DNA of 11,056 bases from an uncultured Saprospiraceae bacterium (GTDB taxonomy: Bacteria > Bacteroidota > Bacteroidia > Chitinophagales > Saprospiraceae): assembly GCA_937969485.1 (NCBI GenBank), contig CALBVQ010000031.1, positions 1 to 11,056 of the forward strand, given 5' to 3'. Made by a program: the position numbers and the translations under genes. Below are positions 5,348-11,056 of the stretch, piece by piece. Each line of letters starts with the position of its first letter. Position 1 is the first letter of the stretch. The notes below the pieces were generated by a model. The model worked only from the letters and a program-made list of their open reading frames with translations. It was not told where the DNA came from and searched no databases.

Positions 5348-6751
5348 TTAGCTTTGAAAAAATGTATGCGTCGTATCCAGTATTTCCCGAACTCTGTCCA
5401 TATTTTCTGCTTGCGCATAAACACGTAGGACTGGCTCAGTTCCTGATGGTCTCAGCATAACCCATTCTCCTTCTTTCTCGAAAAAGAATTTATAACCATC
5501 AAGCGTGTCAATTGTTTTTACTTTAAGATTGCCAATGGCATTAATGCCACCAGTCTTACATCTAGCAATCACTTCTTGTTTCTTTTCTTCACTTAAGTGC
5601 AAATCATCACGGTAAAATTTGAAGGCACCTAGTCTATCATGCAACATAGCAACAAGTTGCTTCAATGATTTTCCGGTTTTAGCCATAAATTCCATGATCA
5701 CAAGACCGATCCATATTCCGTCTCTTTCTGGGATAAAACCTTTGACAGCCAATCCTCCACTTTCCTCTCCTCCAACAAGAACATCCTGATCGATCATTAT
5801 CTCCGCTATATACTTAAAGCCGATTTTAGTAACTTCGAAATCTAAATTAAGTTCTTCTGCTAGCTTTTTCATCTTTTCTGTTACAGAAAATGTTACAACA
5901 ACCTTTCCTGTCATTTCTTTTTCGACTGCTAGATAATAAAGTAATAGAAGGAGGATATTATGAGAATCTACAAATTCGCCATCCTCATCGTACATTCCTA
6001 TTCGATCTGCATCACCATCAGTTGCTAAACCCACATAGTTTCCGTCTGAGTTCTTGATGAATTCTTCAAGCTCTTGTAAATTCCTTGAAATCGGTTCTGG
6101 CGCTCGCCCATGAAAACCAGGGTTGGTATCGCAATGTAAGAGGGTCGCGTTTGGTAAAATACGTGGTAAAACTCCTTGACCAGCGCCATACATAGCGTCA
6201 TACACTAGATTGAAAGAAGCATTGTTTATAGACTCGAGGTCAAAAGAAGAAGTCACTTTCTCGTAGTAGATCTCCTCTAAATCAATTTCATGAATTAACG
6301 CTGGGTCCGAGCTGATTTCATTTTTTCCAAAAGCTGAATACTCGGGAATCATTGCTTCTACCTCGCTTATATCTTTAGGTACCGAAGGCCCTCCGTGCTT
6401 GGATTTAAGTTTGAATCCATTATAGCTAGGAGGGTTGTGGCTTGCTGTAATTACAATCCCTAGATCTGCTTTGGCAAAGACTACTCCATATGAAACCATT
6501 GGCGTTGAAACATAATTCGTAGCTCGATGGACTTCAATTCCGTGTGCTGAAAGTACATTAGCTGTTGCCTGAGAAAACATCGCACCTGCAAATCTGCAGT
6601 CATGACCTATAACAGCCTTCTTCATTCCTTGGGAGACCATCCATTTCGCAGTTCCTTCAGCTACTCGGATCACATTTTCTAATGTATAATCGTCGGCAAT
6701 GATTGCCCTCCAACCGTCTGTCCCAAATTTTATTTTTATCGGTTTACTCAT
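5348..6751 (-). CDS. Phosphoglucomutase/phosphomannomutase (alpha-D-phosphohexomutase)
   Basis: This cytoplasmic enzyme of 467 residues interconverts hexose 1- and 6-phosphates, feeding glycogen, cell-wall and polysaccharide precursors. All four signature loops of the superfamily are present: FGTDGWRA at the N-terminus, the phosphoserine loop TASHNP with catalytic Ser104 (102-107), the Mg2+ loop DGDADR (245-250), the sugar-selecting loop GGEES (327-331) and the phosphate-binding loop RPSGTEP (434-440). The length is normal for bacterial members. Glu-Ser in the sugar loop is common to enzymes using glucose and mannose phosphates, so the substrate (glucose versus mannose) is not settled. The ATG at 6751 places the FGTDGWR motif at residues 9-15, as usual. 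It is first in a two-gene minus-strand operon and divergent from the methyltransferase gene. Confidence 0.95.
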   Translation of the reverse strand: MSKPIKIKFGTDGWRAIIADDYTLENVIRVAEGTAKWMVSQGMKKAVIGHDCRFAGAMFSQATANVLSAHGIEVHRATNYVSTPMVSYGVVFAKADLGIVITASHNPPSYNGFKLKSKHGGPSVPKDISEVEAMIPEYSAFGKNEISSDPALIHEIDLEEIYYEKVTSSFDLESINNASFNLVYDAMYGAGQGVLPRILPNATLLHCDTNPGFHGRAPEPISRNLQELEEFIKNSDGNYVGLATDGDADRIGMYDEDGEFVDSHNILLLLLYYLAVEKEMTGKVVVTFSVTEKMKKLAEELNLDFEVTKIGFKYIAEIMIDQDVLVGGEESGGLAVKGFIPERDGIWIGLVIMEFMAKTGKSLKQLVAMLHDRLGAFKFYRDDLHLSEEKKQEVIARCKTGGINAIGNLKVKTIDTLDGYKFFFEKEGEWVMLRPSGTEPVLRVYAQAENMDRVREILDTTHTFFQS

Positions 6752-6886
6752 CTAACAATTTTTACAATAAACATAAACTATTTCGAAGCCCAACCGAAAT
6801 TTTGGATTCAAAACTTTAAAAATTATAAGAAATTCAATCATATTAAATAAATTCGTAATATATTTAGGGTTCAAAATCATAACTTC
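6752..6886. promoter_or_regulatory. Divergent promoter region, sugar mutase / isoaspartyl methyltransferase
   Basis: These 135 very AT-rich bases separate two divergent genes and must hold a promoter for each. On the minus strand, TATGTTTA just upstream of the mutase is one base off the TAnnTTTG -7 box; on the plus strand, TATATTTA near 6859-6866 is similarly close. Neither has a convincing -33 box, so I do not assign them firmly. Confidence 0.4.
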
Positions 6887-7576
6887 GTGATCAAATTGCA
6901 ATCGAATAATAAAGTTAGAGTATACGTTGATAACTACCGACATAAGGGCTTACGCCAAAAGTTAGTGAAAGAGCTTGAGGCTTTGGGGATTAGGGATAGA
7001 AGGGTATTGCTCGCTATCAATGCTGTTCCTCGACACTTTTTTCTCGATACAGCTTTTGCTGAGCTCGCCTACCAAAATAGAGCTTTTCCCATCGAAGCCG
7101 CTCAAACCATTTCTCATCCATACACTGTTGCTTTTCAAACAGAATTACTTGAAATAGAGAGAGGAGACAAAGTACTGGAAATAGGTACAGGGTCAGGTTT
7201 TCAAGCCTGCATCTTAGCGCAAATGGGTGCAAAGGTATATTCAATCGAACGCCAAGAAAAGTTATTCAATAAAACAAGTGCTTTCTTGCCACAGATAGGT
7301 TTCCGTCAGATCCGTACTCTTTTTGGAGATGGATATAAGGGAGCACCAATGTTTGCGCCATTCGATAAGATTATTGTGACTGCGGGTGCTCATGAAGTAC
7401 CACGTGCATTGTTTGATCAGCTAGCAGTGGGAGGAAAATTGGTTATCCCAATGGGAGATACAGAGCAGAAAGAAATGCTTTTGTACACGAAGATTTCCGA
7501 TAGAGAGATCACATGTGAGAAACAGGGTATGTTCGAGTTTGTACCCTTCTTGAAAGGAATAAGTAAGAGTAATTAG
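6887..7576 (+). CDS. pcm: Protein-L-isoaspartate(D-aspartate) O-methyltransferase
   Basis: This cytoplasmic repair enzyme methylates L-isoaspartyl residues with S-adenosylmethionine so that damaged proteins can return to normal aspartate. Family marks: DNYRHKGLR (15-23), AVPRHFFLD (46-54), AFPIEAAQTISHPYTVAFQT (66-85, the QTISxP substrate loop), SAM motif I VLEIGTGSGF (97-106), and GDGYKGAPMFAPFDKIIVTA (147-166). The length of 229 is slightly above the usual 210-220. No ATG is available before the conserved DNYRHKGLR, so the start is non-standard: GTG at 6887 or TTG at 6896. I keep the GTG without strong support. The gene stands alone, divergent from the sugar mutase. Confidence 0.92.
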   Translation: MIKLQSNNKVRVYVDNYRHKGLRQKLVKELEALGIRDRRVLLAINAVPRHFFLDTAFAELAYQNRAFPIEAAQTISHPYTVAFQTELLEIERGDKVLEIGTGSGFQACILAQMGAKVYSIERQEKLFNKTSAFLPQIGFRQIRTLFGDGYKGAPMFAPFDKIIVTAGAHEVPRALFDQLAVGGKLVIPMGDTEQKEMLLYTKISDREITCEKQGMFEFVPFLKGISKSN

Positions 7577-7614
7577 TGAAGGTCATAGAGCCGAATACTT
7601 TCGAATCCACTTTC

Positions 7615-7713
7615 ACCCGAAATATCCGTTAAGATATCTATCATGAGCTGAAACTGCCCCGATAATGGGAACGTTCAGCTCTTTTGATGTACCTTGAATC
7701 ATTAATTTGGGTT
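7615..7713 (-). repeat. Interspersed repeat in inverted orientation (copy E)
   Basis: The 99-bp unit has end arms ACCCGAAATATCCGTTAA (from 7615) and ATTAATTTGGGTT (to 7713). Its reverse complement aligns closely with the right half of copy A (ATCAAAAGAGCTG.ACGTTCCCATTAT, then AGATATCTTAA..GATATTTCGGGT). Inside, GAGCTGAA (7645-7652) pairs with TTCAGCTC (7674-7681), followed on the plus strand by TTTT. The hairpin may therefore double as a weak terminator for the methyltransferase gene, which ends 68 bases before it. Confidence 0.75.
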
Positions 7714-7734
7714 CACTGGATTGTACCTCTTTGG

Positions 7735-7775
7735 GTGACTGAGAGTAGGAAAATATTCTGTTTGTTTTCAGTCAC
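7735..7775. terminator. Possible weak hairpin between convergent genes
   Basis: GTGACTGA (7735-7742) and TCAGTCAC (7768-7775) form a perfect 8-bp stem with a 25-base loop, overlapping the stop codon of the minus-strand membrane protein. TCTTT follows on the plus strand. The large loop and short T-tract make it a doubtful terminator. Confidence 0.3.
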
Positions 7776-8751
7776 TCTTTCCTCGTCTGACTATCATCAA
7801 CATTCCACCGATAATACTAGGGATTAATATATTTAGCAGCCATATTCCATAACTTCCCAGTATGATTCGATTCTCATCTCCAGCAATAGGCGAAAAAACA
7901 TAAAGTGCAATGCTTCCACGTAAGCCTACTTGCAATAACGGGGTGAGGGGTAAAATGGTTTGGATACCGTATACTATGGCTATGGCCAAAAGCGTATCAA
8001 ATGCACTAAAGTCTATTGAAAATATTTGAAAGATCAATACATATTGTAGACAGTACACAAGGTATCTAAATAACGAAAGAACAAATACTTTTTGACGATT
8101 TATCTGTTGAAGCTGAGTTGAAATAACATGTAGTTTGGGCATTTTGGCCTTGAGCCAAGAAATAGAAGCTACATATGATACAATTTTGGGAAGAAACAAA
8201 AGCACAAGGAAAGTCGCAACACTCACTAAAATACCAATTCCCGTGATGAGCTGATAATCTTCATTTATGAATCGCCGTGTACCGAATGGTAGAAGAAGTA
8301 CAAGGCTTGCAATAAATACATTAAGTAGATTCTGATAAATCGAACAAATAAAGGTAGAAGCAACTCCCGGAATTCTATGTTCAGGGGCTAAGTAGAGAAT
8401 TCTACCACCGTATTCACCTACTCTAGCTGGAGTGATAATTCCCAAGGTAATTCCTTGAAATACTGAAGTGAAGGCTCTATAAATGCTCATGTTGTGAACA
8501 GGCTTAAGTCCTTCCTTCCATTTTATAGATTCGATTAACCAATTAATCGGCATCAACAACACGATCATGCAAAGAGGGAGAATGGCTTGCGAGGTCATCA
8601 CCTGTTCGATATTTTCCCATAGATTGACAATGCGGAAATCGTTATACAAGTATCTGTAAACGATGTAAATCAATAGCAGAGAAGCTATAACACGAAATGT
8701 GTTAATATATAAAGCTCTCTTTTTACTCGATTTATGATTATTATTGCCCAA
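7768..8751 (-). CDS. Flippase-like / LPG-synthase transmembrane-domain protein (UPF0104 family)
   Basis: This 327-residue inner-membrane protein has about eight hydrophobic segments (roughly 17-36, 54-72, 97-111, 134-155, 168-190, 225-247, 252-272 and 295-318). The motif TLGIITPARVGEYGGR (102-117), preceded by NWLIESIKWKEGL (70-82), is characteristic of the lysylphosphatidylglycerol synthase TM region family (PF03706 type). Only the membrane part is present: the C-terminal aminoacyl-transferase domain of MprF is absent, so it is not a full LPG synthase and may flip or modify a lipid or glycolipid. The start is TTG at 8751; there is no in-frame ATG before the first helix. It is divergent from ruvC with only 41 bases between them. 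Confidence 0.8.
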   Translation of the reverse strand: MGNNNHKSSKKRALYINTFRVIASLLLIYIVYRYLYNDFRIVNLWENIEQVMTSQAILPLCMIVLLMPINWLIESIKWKEGLKPVHNMSIYRAFTSVFQGITLGIITPARVGEYGGRILYLAPEHRIPGVASTFICSIYQNLLNVFIASLVLLLPFGTRRFINEDYQLITGIGILVSVATFLVLLFLPKIVSYVASISWLKAKMPKLHVISTQLQQINRQKVFVLSLFRYLVYCLQYVLIFQIFSIDFSAFDTLLAIAIVYGIQTILPLTPLLQVGLRGSIALYVFSPIAGDENRIILGSYGIWLLNILIPSIIGGMLMIVRRGKSD

Positions 8752-8772
8752 CTAGCTTATCTTTACCTTATA

Positions 8773-8780
8773 CAAATGTA
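8773..8780 (-). promoter_or_regulatory. Candidate -7 box for the flippase-like gene
   Basis: Read on the minus strand, the bases are TACATTTG, an exact match to TAnnTTTG and identical to the box before the ABC operon. Transcription would begin near 8766, about 15 bases before the TTG start. No TTG is seen at the right -33 distance, and the upstream part would lie inside the first codons of ruvC. Confidence 0.4.
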
Positions 8781-8792
8781 ACAGTATTTTCG

Positions 8793-9395
8793 ATGCGCTT
8801 ATTAGAACATAAGATTTTAGGGATAGATCCAGGGACGAATGTCTTAGGTTACGGGATATTAAATACAGAAGGGAAAGAGCTGAAAGTAGAAGTGATGGGC
8901 GTGTTACATCTTCAAAAACATCCAGACCATGTTACCAAGCTCAAAGAAATATTTCTTCAGCTTCAGGAAATCATTGAGACCTATCTTCCTGCTACATTAG
9001 CTATTGAAGCCCCCTTTTTTGGTAAGAATGTGCAATCTATGCTGAAATTAGGTCGTGCCCAAGGCGTTGCTATGGCAGCAGGAATGACAATGGGACTTGA
9101 TATCACTGAATATTCACCAAAGTCGATAAAGAAATCAGTTACCGGAAATGGAAATGCATCCAAGGAGCAAGTTGCGGCAATGATGGGCCACATTCTGAAA
9201 ACAAAATTTGTCGATGAATATCTAGATGCCACAGATGCCTTAGCCGCCGCTATGACGCATTACAATTCACATAATTCATTGCATTTTGCAAAAGGTACAG
9301 TCTCGAATAAGAGTAAGAAAATCAGCGGAGGAGGGAAGAAGTACAGCGGATGGGATACATTCATCAAAGAAAATGCAGGAAGGGTTAAGAAGTAG
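8793..9395 (+). CDS. ruvC: Crossover junction endodeoxyribonuclease RuvC
   Basis: This Holliday-junction resolvase cuts four-way DNA junctions left by RuvAB branch migration during recombinational repair. The RNase H-like fold is complete: ILGIDPGT with Asp12, LAIEAPFFGKNVQSMLKLG with Glu72, the conserved YSPKSIKKSVTGNGNASKEQV stretch in two blocks (107-118 and 119-127), and DATDALAAAMTH with Asp145 and Asp148. These correspond to the acidic tetrad D7, E66, D138 and D141 of E. coli, with the same 3-residue spacing of the last two. At 200 residues it is longer than E. coli RuvC (173) because of a basic C-terminal tail (about 165-200, rich in Lys, Ser and Gly). ruvA and ruvB are not in the window. 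No convincing terminator follows. Confidence 0.96.
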   Translation: MRLLEHKILGIDPGTNVLGYGILNTEGKELKVEVMGVLHLQKHPDHVTKLKEIFLQLQEIIETYLPATLAIEAPFFGKNVQSMLKLGRAQGVAMAAGMTMGLDITEYSPKSIKKSVTGNGNASKEQVAAMMGHILKTKFVDEYLDATDALAAAMTHYNSHNSLHFAKGTVSNKSKKISGGGKKYSGWDTFIKENAGRVKK

Positions 9396-9612
9396 GAGAA
9401 ATGTTGCAATCAAAACTTTTGGTGCATCTGTCTCTTACCAGCTTTATTATTAGCTCTTATCTATAGTTTTTTGAGCAGTTGAACAGTTGAGCTTTGTGAC
9501 TTTATACTTACTATGCAACGGAATAATTCGATCAGCTTTCATAGAAATGCTGGTTGAAGCCGATTTATGTATCAGATTTTTGTAATAGATATCTTACTGC
9601 ATATTTCGGGTT
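9396..9612. other. Intergenic DNA after ruvC with a partial repeat end
   Basis: No gene or clear terminator was found in 9396-9580. From about 9581, the bases reading GATATCTTACTGCATATTTCGGGTT match the right end of copy A (4491-4515) nearly base for base, although the rest of copy A is missing. TTGAACAGTTGAGCT near 9479-9493 faintly resembles, in reverse, the inner arm of copy A and could be a decayed remnant. Confidence 0.45.
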
Positions 9613-9745
9613 AAACCCAAATTATGCTTTAGAAAATTTATTACGTCTAGAATCACCTGCGAAATCTAGCACTTCGCTAATTTTCATTCAATCATCAAAG
9701 CGAGCGATGTTATGCTTCATTCGTGAAAACCCATATTTCGGGTTT
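9613..9745. repeat. Interspersed repeat (copy C)
   Basis: The 133-bp unit starts AAACCCAAATTATGCTTTAG and ends CCCATATTTCGGGTTT. It aligns over its whole length with copy B (4533-4659), sharing the 20-base core at 9667-9686 exactly. Here it abuts the preceding repeat end directly (GGGTTAAACCC), without the 17-base insertion seen at copy B. Also, GCATATTTCGGGT (about 9599-9611) and ACCCAAATTATGC (9615-9627) form an imperfect stem across the junction. Confidence 0.75.
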
Positions 9746-9923
9746 ATGCAGCATTGCAAAATGAAAAAGGCATCCTTCAAGCACTTCGTCTCCGAGACCA
9801 AGCTCCCTTTGTACATATAATAAAAAAATCTATGTGTTTTTGTCGAAATTGTAAATTCTGCAAGGTACAATCAGTTGCATATTTGTATCATCAAATAACA
9901 ATAAGACATTAAAACATAAAATT
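9746..9923. other. Intergenic DNA upstream of the lipoprotein gene
   Basis: No gene is supported. A -7-like CATATTTG lies at 9878-9885, about 40 bases before the lipoprotein ATG, but its first base differs from TAnnTTTG and no -33 box is at the right distance. It is the best promoter candidate for the downstream gene. Confidence 0.3.
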
Positions 9924-10697
9924 ATGAAACAATTATTAAGCTTATTCGCACTAACAATATTCCTTTTTTCTTGCACTGATGTAACTGAAGTAGACGTTAA
10001 TGCAGACTCTGCAATCAGTGGCAAGTACAACACAATGCGAGTTGTAGGTGACTATATCTATGCTGTAACAGACACTGAGTTAGTAACAATTGACAAATCA
10101 GACAGTGAGTTTCCAGTTGAGATAGACAGGCATGAATTAGGAGGACAGATTGAAAACTTATATGCAGTAGAAGACGCGCTTTTTATAGGGTCAGAAACTG
10201 ATATGCACATTTTTGAACTAAAAAGCAATGGAATTCCTGAGTTGAAAAGCTCAACTGAGCATATCGTTTTTGAAGAAGGACCAGTACAGGTATGCGATCC
10301 GGTAATATCTGAAAAAGACATAGCTTATGTAACACTAAGCTCAGAACAGCCGAATAATACCGACCCTTGTTCTAGAACTATAATATTGAACGAGCTTAAG
10401 ATTTACAATGTAGCAAGCTTATCATCACCTAAGTTATTACATTCAATTCAAATGGATTCACCACAAGGTTTAGCGATCGATGGAGATTTACTATTCATCA
10501 CTAATCTGAACACTGGAACAGATATATATAGGGTAGATCATAAAGGAAATGTTGAATTAGAAAATCATATCGAAGGAGGAGCGCACGATGTAATCGCAGT
10601 AAATAATAAAGTGATGATTGTAAGTTCAACTGAAATTAACCAATACAATTACTCGAATGTACAAGATATCATTCACTATGGAACGATAGCATTATAA
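9924..10697 (+). CDS. Lipoprotein, possibly beta-propeller-like
   Basis: This 257-residue protein starts with a type II signal peptide: MKQLLSLFALTIFLFSC, with lipobox LFSC and the lipidated Cys17, followed by acidic residues as often seen in Bacteroidota lipoproteins. It should be membrane-anchored outside the cytoplasm. The mature part shows repeating short blocks of the kind 'xxVVGDYIYAVTDTELVTID', 'LYAVEDALFIGSETDMHIFE', 'LAIDGDLLFITNLNTGTDIY' and 'VIAVNNKVMIVSSTEINQYN', which look like blades of a beta-propeller similar to LVIVD-repeat proteins. Two cysteines (in VCDPV and DPCSR, about 25 residues apart) could form a disulfide. It is a single gene with its own terminator and no partner, so ligand and role are unknown. 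The propeller call is inference from repeat pattern. Confidence 0.8.
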   Translation: MKQLLSLFALTIFLFSCTDVTEVDVNADSAISGKYNTMRVVGDYIYAVTDTELVTIDKSDSEFPVEIDRHELGGQIENLYAVEDALFIGSETDMHIFELKSNGIPELKSSTEHIVFEEGPVQVCDPVISEKDIAYVTLSSEQPNNTDPCSRTIILNELKIYNVASLSSPKLLHSIQMDSPQGLAIDGDLLFITNLNTGTDIYRVDHKGNVELENHIEGGAHDVIAVNNKVMIVSSTEINQYNYSNVQDIIHYGTIAL

Positions 10698-10765
10698 GAA
10701 ACTTAAAGGCGGAGAATTAATTTCCCATTATCACCCACTTATTGAAACTTAATATTGAAAAACTT

Positions 10766-10802
10766 AAAAGCCTGCTTCGACATTTGTTGAAGCGGGCTTT
10801 TT
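10766..10802 (+). terminator. Rho-independent terminator after the lipoprotein gene
   Basis: AAAGCCTGCTTC (10767-10778) pairs with GAAGCGGGCTTT (10789-10800) over 12 positions with one G-U and a ten-base loop. An A-tract lies before it and five T's (10798-10802) finish it. It sits about 70 bases after the stop codon and may work in both directions. Confidence 0.88.
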
Positions 10803-10829
10803 ATCTTAAGCTGGTGACGAAAACTTGAT

Positions 10830-10886
10830 CCCGAATTATGCATTAGGTTTTCGTCATAAATATCTTATACTAATGCATATTTCGGG
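10830..10886. repeat. Interspersed repeat, minimal form (copy D)
   Basis: CCCGAATTATGCATTA (10830-10845) and TAATGCATATTTCGGG (10871-10886) pair at 15 of 16 positions around a 25-base loop. The left part, through GGTTTTCGTCAT, matches the left end of copy A (4337-4364) with one change, and the right part matches the right end of copy A. This copy is therefore like the long form with its whole centre removed. Confidence 0.75.
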
Positions 10887-11056
10887 TTTTAGAATTCTTC
10901 CCTAAGAATAGACTCATTTGTTGTTACTTCGAAAGCGTGTCTTTAGGCAGGTCATTTGTAATAAAGGCCAGAAAGAAAAGAGACTATGGACTATCTCCAT
11001 CTTAAATAATAGTATTACTAAGTGCGCCTATAGAATTATTATTAAAATAAATGTAT
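10887..11056. other. Trailing intergenic DNA, nothing recognised
   Basis: No coding frame, RNA gene or strong hairpin was seen up to the end of the window. GTTTTAGAATT right after copy D matches 11 bases of the left arm region of the nested element (955-965); this may be chance. Confidence 0.35.

Noticed and set aside
6752..6943. Minus-strand frame of 63 codons between the sugar mutase and pcm genes
   Set aside because: It overlaps the start of pcm and consists of AT-rich promoter DNA, giving a low-complexity hydrophobic translation.
7768..8751. Full MprF lysylphosphatidylglycerol synthase
   Set aside because: At 327 residues only the membrane region is present; the cytoplasmic aminoacyl-transferase domain is missing.
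9554..9820. Plus-strand frame of 88 codons starting with TTG
   Set aside because: Most of it is translation of repeat copy C and the adjoining repeat end. The homologous copy B at 4533-4659 has stops in the same reading, so coding is not conserved.

Overview
The window looks like chromosomal DNA of a Bacteroidota bacterium, most likely a marine Cytophagales-type organism. The evidence is AT-rich DNA, weak or absent Shine-Dalgarno sites, a TAnnTTTG-type -7 promoter box, and family-typical proteins (GIN/DUF2807 protein beside a GntR-ABC cassette, short lipoprotein signal). The genus is inference. No rRNA, tRNA, CRISPR array, transposase or phage gene was seen.

Layout. Positions 1-362 hold no supportable gene and end in a large hairpin just before an orphan LytTR-type DNA-binding protein (363-755). 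Positions 756-1339 are non-coding and contain a 161-bp nested inverted repeat resembling a MITE. A Bacteroidota-type promoter followed at once by an AGTGTA-N12-TACACT palindrome starts a tight four-gene operon (1456-4167): ABC ATPase, six-helix permease, YtrA-like GntR repressor and a membrane-anchored GIN-type protein. The operon ends at a strong hairpin terminator (4193-4226). Positions 4227-4797 are packed with palindromic interspersed repeats. A minus-strand pair follows, phosphohexomutase (6751-5348) and an unrecognised 178-aa protein (5334-4798), with its own terminator. Divergent from it is an L-isoaspartyl protein methyltransferase (6887-7576). Next come a minus-strand flippase-like/LPG-synthase-TM membrane protein (8751-7768), divergent ruvC (8793-9395), another repeat-bearing gap, and a lipoprotein with a beta-propeller-like look (9924-10697) closed by a strong terminator. 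The last 250 bases hold one more repeat and nothing else recognised.

How the genes fit together. The ABC operon is a self-contained regulatory unit: the GntR protein probably represses its own operon through the palindrome at the transcription start, as for YtrA. The other genes are ordinary housekeeping or envelope functions (sugar-phosphate isomerisation, protein repair, Holliday-junction resolution). The most unusual content lies between the genes. At least five copies of a palindromic repeat family ending in ACCCGAAATATGCATTA-like arms occur in 6.5 kb, and one carries a short TTAA-flanked insertion that matches the end of the separate MITE-like element.
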